In this document: piece by piece, positions 46,234 to 59,567 of the stretch | Layout of the letters: every line of letters starts with the position of its first letter | Position numbering within the stretch: the first letter of the stretch is position 1 | Assembly: GCF_018294505.1 (NCBI RefSeq) | Contig: NC_057803.1 | Location: 239,164,397-239,228,396, forward strand | DNA: 64,000 nt | Origin: Triticum aestivum | Taxonomy: Eukaryota; Streptophyta; Magnoliopsida; Poales; Poaceae | Reading direction: 5' to 3' | Program-made: the position numbers and the translations under genes | Notes under the pieces: model-generated | The model's database searches: none | What the model saw: the letters and a program-made list of their open reading frames with translations, nothing else | What the model was told of the DNA's origin: nothing

Positions 46234-47362
46234 TGTCGGGGGGAAATGACACCTATGGGATCACTGGGATCCCTTTTGCTACGGTTGACGGGCGCGAGGT
46301 TGTGAAAAGAGCGAGTCTAGAGGCCAGCACGAGGATCGTTTACCCAGGTTCGGGCCACGAGGATGCGTAATACCCTAGTCCTGCTTTGGTGTATATTTGA
46401 GTGTTCTTGAGTTATTGAACTAGCTACATCGTGTGTCGTCCGAAAGATCTGAATCCCTCTCCAGTACGCCTCGGGCCTCCTTTTATAGTCAAAAGGGGCT
46501 GCCACAGTGGCACATAGGAGGTGGAAAGGTATACAGTGTACAAGATTATCGCCTGTCATTACAGGACAAAGTGCATTAAATGCGCTACTTAGGTGTTCAC
46601 TTGTTTTATCGGGGGCGGTAATGAGGCCCATCCCGTCCGTCGCCGCTCCGCCTTGCTTTGACACGCGTCCAGGCCAACGAGGCATGCAGCGCCACGTAGG
46701 CTAGCAGGCTGCTGAGTTGGCGCGGTGGTAGGGACTTCACGAAGATCTGTATGCCACCACGCAGGTGTTTGGCTAGTTGGATTAGTACCCACGTACTGCC
46801 ACATGGGTACTTGCTTCAGTTGGCGGGTTGGCCGCTGAGCTAGGGTGGTGACGGGGTGGCAAGGTCTTGTCGTGGTCCTGCGTATATTCCCGGCAAAGGG
46901 TATTGACGTGGTCTTGTGGGCGCCCACGGCAAGAGTCTTGTCGGGGCCTTGCGAGTGTCTTTGGCAAGGAGCCTTGCCTCGGCATCGTGGGCATCATCGG
47001 CAAGGGGCCTCGCGATTGTCTTGTCTTCTGGTCCTCATGTAGGATTTGTAGGCTCTCTGTCTTCACAAAGAACTGCATGCCACCATGCAGGCACTTCCCG
47101 AGCCTTGGTTCCAATGCTGTCGATGGCGTCGAAACTCTCAGGCTCAAGGGTGGCTATGATGTTGGTGCTGGGTGAGCTACCCCGGCAAGGCTCTTGCCAT
47201 GGCTGTGTAGGCCACCTCAGCAAGGGTCTTGCCGGGAGGAAGCCAATCTGATTGCTCCATCTTCTAAGCCCTTGGCTGCAGCGCTGCTCTGGTAGCCTTG
47301 TATTTCTGTTTTCCTCCTCTGCCCTGCTGAGTGTGGTCACAGGCGTGGCTCTGACTGCCCGT
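46234..47362 (-). repeat. LTR fragment (3' part) of a further LTR retrotransposon
   Basis: On the minus strand the LTR ends ...CCCCCCGACA at 46234, with a TATA box (GACTATAAAAGG) at 46479-46490. The right side is cut at 47362 by the Athila-type element. The preceding bases cacgg (46229-46233) may be its target duplication in Athila copy 2. The region 46855-47240 repeats ggcaaggtcttgtcg words. It resembles the remnant at 30205-31457. Confidence 0.6.
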
Positions 47363-48778
47363 TGATAACCCACAAGTGTAGGGGATCACAACAGTTTTCG
47401 AGGGTAGAGTATTCAACCCAAATTTATTGATTCGACAGAAGGGGAGCCAAAGAATATACTCAAGTATTAGCAGCTGAGTTGTCAATTCAACCACACCTAG
47501 AAACTTAATATCTGCAGCAAAGTGTTTAGTAGCAAAGTAATATGATAGTAGTGGTAACGGTAGCAATAGGTAACAATAGTAAAAGTAATGTTTTTGGTAT
47601 TTTGTAGTGATGATAGCAATAGCAACTGAAAAGTAAATAAGCGAAGAACAATATATGGAAAGCTCGTAGGTAATCGACCGGTGATGGAGAATTATGCCAG
47701 ATGTGGTTCATCATGTAACAGTCATAACCTAGGGTGACACAGAACTAGCTCCAGTTCATTGATATAATGTAGGCATGTATTCCGAATAAAGTCATATGTG
47801 CTTATGGAAAAGAACTTGCATGACATCTTTTGTCCTACCTTCCCGTGGCAGCGGGGTCCTTATGGAAACTAAGGGATATTAAGGCCTCCTTTTAGTAGAG
47901 AACCGGAACAAAGCATTAACACGTGGTGAATACATGAACTCCTCAAACTACGGTCATCACCGGTAAGTATCCCGATTATTGTCACTTCGGGGTTAACGGA
48001 TCATAACACATAATAGGTGACTATAGACTTGCAAGATAGGATCAAGAACACTCACATATTGATGAAGACATAATAGGTTCAGATCTGAAATCATGGCACT
48101 CGGGCCCTAGTGACAAGCATTAAGCATAGCAAAGTCATAGCAACATCAATCTCAGAACATAGTGGACACTAGGGATCAAACCCTAACAAAACTAACTCGA
48201 TTACATGATAGATCCCATCCAACCCATCACCGTCCAGCAAGCCTACGATGGAATTACTCACGCACGGCGGTGAGCGTCATGAAATTGGTGATGGAGGATG
48301 GTTGATGATGACGATGGCGACGGATTCCCCTCTCTGGAGCCCCAAACGGACTCCAGATCAGCCCTCCCGAGAGGTTTTAGGGCTTGGCGGCGGCTCCGTA
48401 TCATAAAACGCAATGATTTCTTCTCTCTGATTTTCTCCCCGAAACTCAATATATGGAGTTGGAGTTGGCGTCGGAGAGGCAACAGGGGGCCCACGAGGTA
48501 GGGGGCGCGCCCTAGGGGGGTAGGCGCGCCCCCACCCTCATGGAGAGACGGTGGGCCCCTGGCCTTCATCTTTTGATGGTATTTTTCTTAGTTTCTGAAA
48601 AGTGGCTCCATGAAGTTTCAAGTCATTCTGAGAACGTTTGTTTCTACACATAAATAACACCATGGTAATTCTGCTGAAAACAGCGTCAGTCCGGGTTAGT
48701 TCCATTCAAATCATGCAAGTTAGAGTCCAAAACAAGGGCAAAAGTGTTTGGAAAATTAGATACGACGGAGATGTATCA
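47363..48778 (-). repeat. 3' LTR of the outer Athila-type element
   Basis: On plus starts tgataacccacaagt and ends gatgtatca, 1416 bases. It contains the GC-rich palindrome gggcccacgaggtagggggcgcgcc facing ggcgcgcccccaccctc (48486-48543). Confidence 0.88.
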
Positions 48779-50800
48779 ACTCCCCCAAGCTTAAACATGT
48801 GCTTGTCCTCAAGCAATTCAGTTGATAAACTGAAAGTGATAAAGAAAAACTTTTACAAACTTTGTTTGCTCTTGTTGTTGTAAATATGTAAAGCCAGCTC
48901 TCAAGTTTCCAGCAAAGATTATAACTAACCACATTCGTAATAATGCATATGTCTCAAGTTTACTCATATAAATAGCATAATAACCTAGCGAGCCATACTA
49001 ATAAATCTCGGATGCAACACTTTCTCAAAACAATCATAATATGATATAACAAGATGGTATCTCGCTAGCCCTTTCTGAGACCGCAAAACATAAATGCAGA
49101 GCACCTTTAAAGACCAAGGACTGACTAGACATTGTAATTCATGGTAAAAGAGATCTAGTCTAGTCATACTCAATGTAAACTAACAGTAATGAATGCAAAT
49201 GACAACGATGCTCTCCAACTGGTGCTTTTTAATAAGAGGATGATGACTCAGCATAAAAGTAAATTGATAGGCCCTTCGCAGAGGGAAGCAGGGATTTGTA
49301 GAGGTGCTAGGGCTCGGTTTTGAAACGGAGGTGAATAATATTTTGAGCGGTATACTTTCATTGTCAACATAACAACCAAGAGATGGCGATATCTTCCATG
49401 CTACACACATTATAGGCGGTTCCCAAACAGAATGGTAAAGTTTATACTCCCCTTCCAACAACAAGCATCAATCCATGGCTTGCTCGAAACAACGAGTGCC
49501 TCCAACTAACAAGAGTCCCAGGGGGAGTATTGTTTGCAATTATTTTGATTTAGTTTGCATAAAGCATGGGACTGGGCATCCCGGTGACCAGCCATTTATC
49601 TCGTGAGTGAGGAGCGGAGTCCACTCCTCTTGAGAATAACCCGCCTAACATGGAAGATACAAACAACCCTAGTTGATACATGAGCTATTCGAGCATACAA
49701 AACAGGATATTTATTTGAAGGTTTAGAGTTTGGCACATACAAATTTACTTGGAACGACAGGTAGATACCGTATATAGGTAGGTATAGTGGACTCATGTGG
49801 AATAACTTTGGGGTTTAAGGAGTTTGGATGCACAAGCAGTATTCCCGCTTAGTACATGTGAAGGCTAGCAAAAGACTGGGAAGCGACCAGCTAGAGAGCG
49901 ACAACAGTCATGAACATGCATTAAAATTAATCAACACCGAATGCAAGCATGAGTAGGATATAATCCACCATGAACATAAATATCGTGATGGCTATGTTGA
50001 TTTTGTTTCAACTACATGCATGAACATGCGCCAAGTCAAGTCACTTAAATCATTCAGAGGAGGATACCACCCTATCATACCACATCATAACCATTTTAAT
50101 AGCATGTTGGCATGCAAGGTAAACCATTATAACTCATAGCTAATCAAGCATGGCATAAGAAACTATGATCTCTAGTTGTCATTGCAAACATGTTTATTCA
50201 TAATAGGCTGAATCAGGAACGATGAACTAATCATATTTACAAAAACAAAAGAGGTCGAGTTCATACCAGCTTTTCTCATCTCAACCAGTCCATCATATAA
50301 CATCATAATTGCACGACCGAACGATGTGAATAATAATAATAGTGCACGTGCATTGGACTAAGCCGGAATCTGCAAGCATTCAATAAATAGGAGAAGACAA
50401 GGCAATATGGGCTCTTTTGTCAGGTCAACAATAATGCATATAAGAGCCACTTCAACAATTTAATTATGGTCTTCTCCTATCGACCCCCAAATAAAAAAAG
50501 AAATAAAACTATTTACACGGGAAAGCTCCCAACAAGCAAAAGAAGAACAGGAAATCTTTTTGGGTTTTATTTTTAATTACTACTACAAGCATGGAAAGTA
50601 AACTAATTAAAAGCTACAACTAATTTTTTTGGTTTTTCTTAAGGTTTATCAAACACACAAGAAGAAAGCATAAAAATAAAAATAAACTAGCATGGATGAT
50701 ACAATGAAAAAGTATGAGCACCGACATCTAGCAATGAGTGTGTGAACATGAATGTAATGTAAGTGGGAAATACGTACTCCCCAAAGCTTAGGCTTTTGGA
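48779..50800 (-). other. 3' non-coding part of the outer Athila-type element
   Basis: Begins with the purine tract (ttaagcttgggggagt on minus, 48779-48795). The remainder is AT-rich and non-coding and matches 52822-54857 of the inner copy closely. Confidence 0.75.
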
Positions 50801-51429
50801 CTAAGTTGGTCTATGGCCACGACTGGCCTGGCAGAATCCATAATAATAGTTGGGGTCATACTGCGATGCAGCAGCTAGCGCCTGCTGAGCTGCATCATGG
50901 CAACGAGCAACCTCCTCTCTTCTCTCATACTCATCTGCCTCCTCTCTGGTAATAGTATATCCTCCTCTTGCCGGATAATCAAAGAAGGCGGGAGCAGGAA
51001 GAGTAATACGGACAGCACGACGTCTGTCAAAGATTAGTTGATACTGGAGAGGTGATTCATTCCTCTCAACAAACTGGTGGTGAACCATAGCATTAAAAAT
51101 CTAGATAAGCAGGAGGTAATTCTTATCATCTTCACGTATGGCTATACCAAGAAAATTAGCTATGCGGGTTGCATAAATTCCACCAAAGAAATCTCCATTA
51201 AGTCTATTAAGATGCAAGCTACGAGCAACAATGGCTCCCAAATTATATGATTTGCCTCCTAACACAGCACTCCCAAGAATACTAAGATCGAGGACACACA
51301 TGTGACATGCCTCATCTTTACCATTAATGCATCTACCTATGACGAGAGCAAAATAATGTATAGCAAGAAAGTGAATGCTCCCTATAGTAGCTTGTGTAAT
51401 ATCTCTAGATTCTCCCACAGTTATGCTAG
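50801..51429 (-). pseudogene. Athila downstream ORF, C-terminal part (outer copy)
   Basis: Continues the frame interrupted at 60993. It holds SITVGESRDITQATIGSI, the cysteine-containing segment GKDEACHMCVLDLSILG, GGIYATRIANFLG, then after a one-base loss near 51115 the block VHHQFVERNESPLQYQLIF and a Tyr/Gln/Ala-rich end (SQYDPNYYYG). I see a resemblance to Athila ORF-1 type proteins (PF03078), which is an inference. Function unknown; position between protease and the 3' LTR is where env-like or accessory ORFs occur in Athila elements. Confidence 0.6.
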
Positions 51430-52821
51430 TGATAACCCACAAGTATGGGGGATCGCAACAGTTTTCAAGGGTAGAGTATTTAACCCAAATTTATTGATTC
51501 GACACAAGGGGAGCCAAAGAATATTCTCAAGTATTAGCAGCTGAGTTGTCAATTCAACCATACCTAGAAACTTAGTATCTGCAGCAAAGTGTTTAGTAGC
51601 ACAGTAATATGATAGTGGTGGTAACGGCAACAAAAGTAAAGACAGCAAAAGTAATGTTTTTGGTATTTTGTAGTGATTGTAACAGTAGCAGCGGGAAAGT
51701 AAATAAGTGTAAACCAGTATATGGAAAACTCATAGGCACCGGATCAGTGATGGATAATTATGCTGGATGCGGTTCATCATGTAACAGTCATAACATAGGG
51801 TGACACAGAACTAGCTCCAGTTCGTCAATGTAATGTAGGCATGTATTATGTATATAGTCATACGTGCTTATTGAAAAGAACTTGCATGACATCTTTTGTC
51901 CTACCCTCCTGTGGCAGCGGGGTCCTATTGGAAACTAAGGGATATTAAGGCCTCCTTTTAATAGAGAACCGGAACAAAGCATTAACACATAGTGAATACA
52001 TGAACTCCTCAAACTATGGTCATCACCGGGAGTGGTCCCGATTATTGTCACTTCGGGGTTGCCGGATCATAACACATAGTAGGTGACTATAGACTTGCAA
52101 GATAGGATCAAGAACTCACATATATTCATGAAAACATAATAGGTTCAGATCTGAAATCATGGCACTCGGGCCCTAGTGACAAGCATTAAGCATAGCAAAG
52201 TCATAGCAACATCAATCTCAGAACATAGTGGATACGAGGGATCAAACCCTAACAAAACTAACTCGATTACATGATAAATCTCATCCAACCCATCACCGTC
52301 CAGCAAGCCTACGATGGAATTACTCACGCACGGCGGTGAGCATCATGAAATTGGTGATGGAGGATGGTTGATGATGACGACAGCGACGAATCCAGATCAG
52401 CCCTCCCGAGAGGTTTTAGGGCTTGGCAGTGGCTCCGTATCGTAAAACGCGATGATTTCTTCTCTCTGATTTTTTTCTCTCCGAAAGCTAATATATAGAT
52501 TTGGAGTTGGCATCGGAGGGTCAACAGGGGGCCCACGAGGTAGGGGGCGCGCCCTAGGGGGGGGGCGCCCCCCACCCTCGTGGAAAGGGTGTGGGCCACC
52601 TGGTCTTCATATTTGGCGAGGATTTTTTATTGTTTTTTCTAAGACCTCCTGTGGAGTTTCAGGTCATTCCGAGAATATTTGTTTTCTGCACATAAAACAA
52701 AATCATGGTAATTCTGTTGAAAACAGCGTCAGTCTGGGTTAGTTCCATTCAAATCATACAAGATAGAGTCCAAAACAAGGGCAAAAGTGTTTGGAAAAGT
52801 AGATACGACGGAGACGTATCA
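51430..52821 (-). repeat. 3' LTR of the inner Athila-type element
   Basis: 1392 bases. It keeps the full GC-rich palindrome (52530-52582) but lacks about 24-30 bases (ccctctccggagccccgaac...) present in the 5' LTR at about 60558-60588. Confidence 0.92.
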
Positions 52822-54857
52822 ACTCCCCCAAGTTTAAACCCTTGCTTGTCCTCAAGCAATTCAGTTGACAAACTGAAAGAAAGAAAGAAAAACTTTTACA
52901 AACTCTGTTTGCTCTTGTTGTTGTAACTATGTCAAGCCAGCATTCAAGTTTTCAGCATAAATCATAACTAAACACATTTGCAATAATTCTCAGGTCTCAT
53001 CATTACCCATATGAATAGCATAATCAACTAGCAAGTAATAATAATAAATGTCGGATGACAACACTTTCTCAAAACAATCATAATATGATATAACAAGATG
53101 GTATCTCGCTAGCCCTTTCTGAGACCGCAAAACAGAAATGCAGAGCACCTTTAAAGATCAAGGACTGACTAGACATTGTAATTCATGGTAAAAGAGATCC
53201 AATCATAGTCATACCCAACATAAATTAATAGTGATGAATGCAAATGACGGCTATGCTCTCCATCTAGTGCTTTTTAATAAGAGGGTGATAACTCAGCATA
53301 AAAGTAAATGGATAGGCCCTTCGCAGAGGGAAGCAGGGATTTGTAGAGGTGCCAGAGCTCGGTTTTGAAGTAGAGATAAATTGTATTTTGAGCGGTATAC
53401 TTTCATTGTCAATGTAACAACTAAGAGATGGCGATATCTTTCATGCTAAACACATTATAGGCGGTTCCCATACAAAATGGTAAAGTTTATACTCCCCCTC
53501 CACCAACAAGCAACAATCCATGGCTTGCTCGAAACAACGAGTGCCTCCAACATACATCAGGTCCCAGGGGGAGTTTTGTTTGCAATTAATTTTGATTTAG
53601 TTTGCATAAAGCATGGGACTGGGCATCCCGGTGACCAGCCATTTTCTCGTGAGTGAGGAGAGGAGTCCACTCCTCTTGAGAATAACCCGCCTAACACGGA
53701 AGATAAGGACAACCATTGTTGATACATGAGCTATTCGAGCATACAAAACAGAATGTTTATTTCAAGGTTTAGAGTTTGGCACATACAAATTTACTTGGAA
53801 TGGCAGGTAGATACCGCACATAGGAAGGTATGGTGGACTCATCTGGAATAACTTTGGGGTTTAAGGGATTGGATGCACAAGTAGTATTCCTGCTTAGTAC
53901 AGGTAAAGGCTAGCAAAAGACTGGGAAGCGACCAACTAGAGAGCGACAACAGCCATGTACATGCATTAAAATTAATAAACATTGGATGCAAGCATGAGTA
54001 GGATATAATCCACCATGAACATAAATATCATGAAGGCTATGTTGATCGTGTTTCAACTACATGCGTGAACATGTGCCAAGTCAAGTCACTTAAATCATTC
54101 AAAGGAGGATACCACCCCATCGTACCACATCATAATCATCTCAATAACATGTTGGCATACAAGGTAAATCATTATAACTCATAGCTAATCAAGCATGGCA
54201 CAAGCAACTATGATCTCTAATTGTCATTGCAAACATGTTTATTCATAATAAGCTGAATCAAGAACGCGGGACTCATCATATTTACAAAAACAAAAGAGGT
54301 CGAGTTCATACCAGCTTTTCTCATCTCAGTCAGTCCATCATATATCATCATAATTGCCTTTCACTTGCACGACCAAACGGTGTGAATAATAATAAGAGTG
54401 CACGTGCATTGGACTAAGCTGGAATCTGCAAGCATTCAAGAAATAGAAGAAAACAAGGCAATATGGGCTCTGGGTTAAATCAACATTAAAGCATATAAGA
54501 GCCACTAAAACAATTTAATTATGGTCTTCTCCTAATGACCCCCAAAGAAAATAAAATAAAATAAAACTATTTACACGGGAAAGCTCCCAACAAGCAAAAG
54601 AAGAATGGGAAATATTTTTGGGTTTTCTTTTTAATTATTACTACTACAGCAAATAAATAAACTACTACTAATTTTTTTTGTTTTTCTTAAGATTTAACAA
54701 ACACACAAGAAGAAAACAGGAAAAAGAAAATAAACTAGCATGGATATTACAGTGAAAAAGTATGAGCACCATCTAGCAATGAGTGTGTGTGAACATAAAT
54801 GTAATGTCGGTGAGAAATACGTACTCCCCCAAGCTTAGGCTTTTGGCCTAAGTTGGT
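52822..54857 (-). other. 3' non-coding part of the inner Athila-type element
   Basis: Polypurine tract on minus at 52822-52838 (aacttgggggagt), then AT-rich DNA with no gene. It parallels 48779-50800 base by base with small indels. Confidence 0.75.
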
Positions 54858-55916
54858 CTATGGCCACGGCTGGCCTGGTGGATATCCATAATAATAGTTG
54901 TCGGGGTCGTACTGTGATGAAGAGTAATAGTTGGGATCATACTGATGTGCAGCGGTTATCGCCTGCTGAGCTGCAGCGTGGAGTCGAGCTTCCTCCGCTC
55001 TCCTCTCGTACTCTTCTGCCTCCTCTCTGGTAATAACATATCTTCCTTTTGTCTGTGAATCAAAGAAGGCAGGAGAAGGGAGAGTAATACGGAAAACACG
55101 TCGTTTATCAAAAATTAAGCGATATAAGAGAGGTGATCCAGGCCTCTCGACAAACTGGTGCGAAGCCATAGAGTCATAATCTCAATATGCAGGAGGCAAC
55201 TCCGTATCACCCTCACGAATGTCTATCTCAAGATAATGAGCTAAGCGGGTTGCGTAAATTCCTCCAAAGAAATCTCCATTATGTCTATTATGATGCAACC
55301 TACGAGCTACAATGGCTCCCATATGATAAGATTGGTCTCCTAACACAGCACTCCTAAGAATGCTAAGATCAGGGACACACATGTGACATGCTTCATCCTT
55401 ATCATTTATGCATCTACCGATGAAGAGAGCAAAATAATGTATAGCAGGAAAGTGAATGGTCCCTATGGTAGCCTACGTTATATCTCTGGATTCCCCCACA
55501 GTTATACTAGCAAGAAAGTTTCTAAATTAAGATTTAGGGGGATCCCTAACACTACCCCATGATGGAAGTTTGCAAGCAGAAGTGAAATGCTCTAAGTCCA
55601 TGGTATAAGATTTGTCATAGAGATCAAACATGACTGAAGGAGAATTACATGAAGATGAATACTCAAACCTCCTCACAAATAAACTTGTGAGATCATGATA
55701 CTGGGGGCATTTGTTAGCCTCAAAATCCTCAAGACCGGCATTGCACAAATATGCTTTGAATTCTTCTTTAATTCCCGCACGGTCCATAAAATTTTCTGAC
55801 GGCCACTCGCAAGGCCGTACCGGAGCGTCTCTTGGTGGATCCTCGTCAGCATCGCGCATAGCAATCCTGGGTCCTTGCTTCTTAGAGGAACTACCTTGGA
55901 ACATCTTCCTAAGCAT
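54858..55916 (-). pseudogene. Athila downstream ORF (inner copy), three nonsense codons
   Basis: Start MLRKMFQGSSSKKQGPR at 55916, then FEANKCPQYHDLTSLFVRR, DLYDKSYTMDLEHFTSACK, DEACHMCVPDLSILRSAVLG, GGIYATRLAHYLE and the tail YDPNYYSSSQYDPDNYYYGY ending at 54858. The frame is uniform except for stops near 55527 (GAA to TAA compared with the outer copy), near 55465 (CAG to TAG) and near 55180 (TGA). The family's full protein is about 350 residues. I cannot assign a function; resemblance to Athila ORF-1 proteins (PF03078) is an inference. Confidence 0.65.
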
Positions 55917-56430
55917 AATGTTTTTCTCTGAAAAATTCTGAAATTTTTAGTAACTTCAAACAAAAGTGAACCAACTTCAATAAAACTGATAGCAACTACT
56001 CCTACAAGTGCCTAGAGCCTATATCAAGCATTAGAACTACTTGGAACCATATAAATTTGACATGCAAGCTCAAGAACATGGTCACCTATGCAGCACAAAT
56101 TTGCAAAGAATAAAGCACTAGAACAAAAACTAATTGGACCAATGGAGGAGTCACATACCAAGGAACAGTCTCCCCAAGCAGTTTTGCGAGAGGTGCTTTG
56201 AGCAAGGAGATCGAAAATCACAGCAAAAGTGGCTGGAACTCGTGCTTGAGTTGGTTTTTCGGGTTTGTGTGCGACAGAGGAAGAAGATGGGTGCTGGGAT
56301 AAGTGGAGGAGGGCCACCATGGGCCCACGAGGCAGGGGGCGCACCCTATGGGGGGGGGGCGCCCACCACCCTCGTGGCCAGGTGGCAGCTCCTCCCGTGG
56401 TAATTTTTTCATAGTAAATCCACAAATATT
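55917..56430 (-). promoter_or_regulatory. Internal promoter-like module before the downstream ORF
   Basis: Reading leftward there is a GC-rich palindrome (cacgagggtggtgggcgcc to gcctcgtgggccc, 56310-56384), then a pyrimidine-rich leader (cttcttcctctgtcgcac). An intron-like stretch follows, with a possible donor ttg|gtatgtga near 56160, and then the ORF ATG at 55916. The palindrome is the same as that upstream of transcription starts in the family's LTRs. I infer a second promoter or a leader imported from an LTR. Confidence 0.45.
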
Positions 56431-56704
56431 CCCGAAAAAATCATATTAAATTGGCATGGCATTCTGAGGACTTTTATTTTTAGGATATTTTTATATTACA
56501 CGGATAAGCCAGGAAACAGACAGAAAAATACTATTTCTACTGTATTTCTACTAAATAACAGAAAATATAGAGAGGGTACAGAAGGTTGTGCTTCTAGTTT
56601 CATCCATCTCATGCTCATCAAAAAGAATCCACTAACAAGGTTGATCAAGTCTTGTTAACAAACTCATTCCGATAGTCATGAAACCGGAGAAATTTCGAAT
56701 AACA
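56431..56704 (-). other. Spacer between protease and the promoter-like module
   Basis: About 270 bases of AT-rich DNA with no pol similarity. In autonomous Athila elements more than 3 kb of pol would lie here. Confidence 0.6.
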
Positions 56705-57455
56705 CTAAGTTACCTCAACGGGGATATGCACATCCCCTATAATAAGTATATCATATTTCTTTTTGACCGCAGGAAGAGGAATTTCAAAACCTCCAATTAT
56801 AATCGATGGAATTTTTCCAATGGAGTTGATACTATGAACTTGAGGTTGTTTCCTCGGAAAGTGTACCATATGCTCATTACCATTAACATGAAAAGTGACA
56901 TTGCCTTTATTGCAATCAATAACAGCCCCTTCAGTATTAAGAAAAGGTCTTCCAAGAATAATAGACATACTATCATCCTCGGGAATATCAAGAATAACGA
57001 AGTCCGTTAAAATGGTAACGTTTGCAACCACAACAGGCACGTCCTCACAAATACCGACAGGTATAGCAGTTGATTTATCAGCCATTTGCAAAGATATTTC
57101 AGTAGGTGTCAGCTTATTCAAGTCAAGTCTACGATATAAAGAGAGAGGCATAACACTAACACCGGCTCCAAGATCACATAAAGCAGTTTTAATATAATTT
57201 CTTTTAATGGAGCAAGGTATAGTGGGTACTCCGGGATCTCCAAGTTTCTTTGGTATTCCACCCTTAAAAGTATAATTAGCAAGCATGGTGGAAATTTCAG
57301 CTTCCGGTATCTTTCTTTTATTAGTAATAATATTCTTCATATATTTAGCATAAGGATTTGTTTTAAGCACATCAGTTAATCGCATACGCAAAAAGATAGG
57401 CCTAATCATTTCAGCAAAGTGCTCAAAATCCTCATCATCCTTCTTCTGGATGGTT
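56705..57455 (-). pseudogene. Retropepsin-like aspartic protease region (inner copy)
   Basis: Matches the Athila Gag-Pro junction: DDEDFEHFAEMIRPIFLRM, PEAEISTMLANYTFKGGIPK, then the active-site region ALCDLGAGVSVMPLSLY with DLGA where most retropepsins have DTGA or DSGA. The downstream hydrophobic motif FVILDIPEDDSMSIILGRPF follows. It ends in a stop at 56705. A missing base near 57455 puts it out of frame with gag. The protease normally cuts the Gag-Pol polyprotein; the frameshift makes production from this copy unlikely. Confidence 0.75.
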
Positions 57456-59517
57456 TTGGAGGAAAAGGCATGGGTTTCTGAACCCAAGGTTCTCTTTCTT
57501 TCCCATTTTTCCTAACAACAAAGTCTCTTTTATCATAACGTTGATTCTTTGATTGTGGGTTATCAAGATCAACAGCAGGTTCAATTTCTACATCATTATC
57601 ATTACTAGGATGAGCATTAACATGAACATCATCATTAACATTTTCATTAGGTTCATGTTCATTACCAGATTGTGTTTCAGCATCAGGCATAGAGATATCA
57701 TTTGGATTATCAGGTGGTTCAGCAATAGGTTCACTAGAAGTTTGCACAGTTCTATCATTTTTCTTCTTCTTCTTTTTATAAGAACTAGGAACATCAATAT
57801 TATTTCTTTGAGAATCTTGCTCGATTCTCTTGGGGTGGCCTTCAGGATACAAAGGTTCCTGATTCATTCTACCAGTTCTAGTAGCCACTCTAACAACATA
57901 ATCATTTTGCTTACTATTCATTTCATCAAGCACTTCTTTTTGAGCCTTAAGTACTTGTTCTACTTGAGTGGTAACCATAGAAGCATGTTTGCTAACAAGT
58001 TTAAGTTCACCTTTAATATTAGCCATATAATCACCCAAGTGTCTAATCATATAAGCATTTTCTTTTAGTTGTCTACCAAAATAAGCATTGAAGTCGTCTT
58101 GCTTAAACATAAAGTTATCAAACTCATCCAAGCACTGACTAGCAATTTTAGTAGGAGGGACTTCAACTTTATCATATCTATAGAGAGAATTTACCTTTAC
58201 TACCTGTGTCGGGATATCGGGATCAGGAGGTTCTTCAATAAATAAAGAATTAAGATCATATGTTTCTTCAACAGGTGGTGAATTAAGACCATGTATTTCT
58301 TCAATAGGAGGTAAATTCTTAACATCTTCAGCTTTAATACCTTTTTATTTCATAGATTTCTTTGCCTCTTGCATATCTTTGGGACTGAGGAATAGAACAC
58401 CTCTCTTCCTCAGAGTTGGTTTAAGAATAGGCTCAGTAATTGGAGCAGGAGCTGGCTCAGGAGGTGCCCAATTATTTTCATTTGTCAACATATTATTCAA
58501 TAGAATTTCAGCTTCATCTGGTGTTCTTTCCCTGAAAAGAGAACCAGCACAACTATCCAGGTAATCTCTGGAAGCATCGGTTAGTCCATTATAAAAGATA
58601 TCAAGTATTTCAGGTTTCTTAAGAGGATGATCAGGCAAAGCATTAAGTAACTTGAGAAGCCTCCCCCAAGCTTGTGGGAGACTCTCTTCTTTAATTTGCA
58701 CGAAATTGTATATTTCCCTCAAAGTAGCTTGTTTTTTATGAGCAGGGAAATATTTAGCAGAGAAGTAATAAATCATATCCTGGGGACTACACACACAACC
58801 AGGATCAAGGGAATTAAACCATATCTTAGCATCACCCTTTAATGAGAAAGGAAATATTTTGAGTAAATAGAGGTAAAGTGATCTCTCATTATTAGTGAAT
58901 AGGGAAGCTATATCATTTAACTTAGTAAGATGTGCCACAACAATTTCAGATTCATAGCCATAAAATGGATCAGATTCAACCAAAGTAATTATATCAGGAT
59001 CAATAGAGAATTCATAATCTTTATCAGGAACACATATAGGTGAAGTAGCAAAAGCAAGATCGGGTTTCATTTTATCTCTAAGTGATTCTTTGTTCCATTT
59101 AATTAATAACCTCTTAAGCTCATATCTATCTCTGCAAGCTAAAATAGCTAAAGAAGCATCTTGATCAAATAAATAACCCTCAGTAATAACAGGCATATTT
59201 TCATCATCACTATCATCATCGTATTCAGATTCAATTATTTCTTTTTCTCTAGCCCTAGAAATTTGTTCTTCTAGAAAATCACTAAGTGGCACAGTAGTAT
59301 CAGGCATAGAAGCAGTTTCATCATTAGTATCATGCATAGCAGAAGTGGCATCATCAATAATATGCGACATATCAGAATGAATAGCAGAAGCAGGTGTAGG
59401 TGTCGCAAACTTACTCATAACAGAAGGTGAATCAAGTGCAGAGCTAGATGGCAGTTCCTTACCTCCCCTCGTAGTTGAGGGATAGATCTTGGTTTTTGGA
59501 TCTCTCAAGTTCTTCAT
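57456..59517 (-). pseudogene. Gag (inner copy), one nonsense codon
   Basis: Starts MKNLRDPKTKIYPSTTRG at 59517 shortly after the primer site. An acidic N-terminus is followed by the Retrotrans_gag region (LYLLKIFPFSLKGDAKIWF, SAKYFPAHKKQATLREI, LPDHPLKKPEILDIFYNGL). A stop at about 58345 (TAA where the outer copy has GAA) is followed by continued frame to 57456: a coiled coil (GELKLVSKHASMVTTQVEQ) and a long Asn/Asp/Pro-rich linker. No zinc knuckle is seen. Gag forms the particle that packages element RNA. Confidence 0.75.
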
Positions 59518-59567
59518 AGTGTCCAGCAGATATAAATCCCAAGTGACTCAAAGAATGGAGCTATGCT

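Noticed and set aside
57553..58068. 171-codon plus-strand frame, and its partner at 63021-63524
   Set aside because: Both are mirror images of the Asn/Asp-rich gag linker on the minus strand and have low-complexity Ile/Asn/Arg content.
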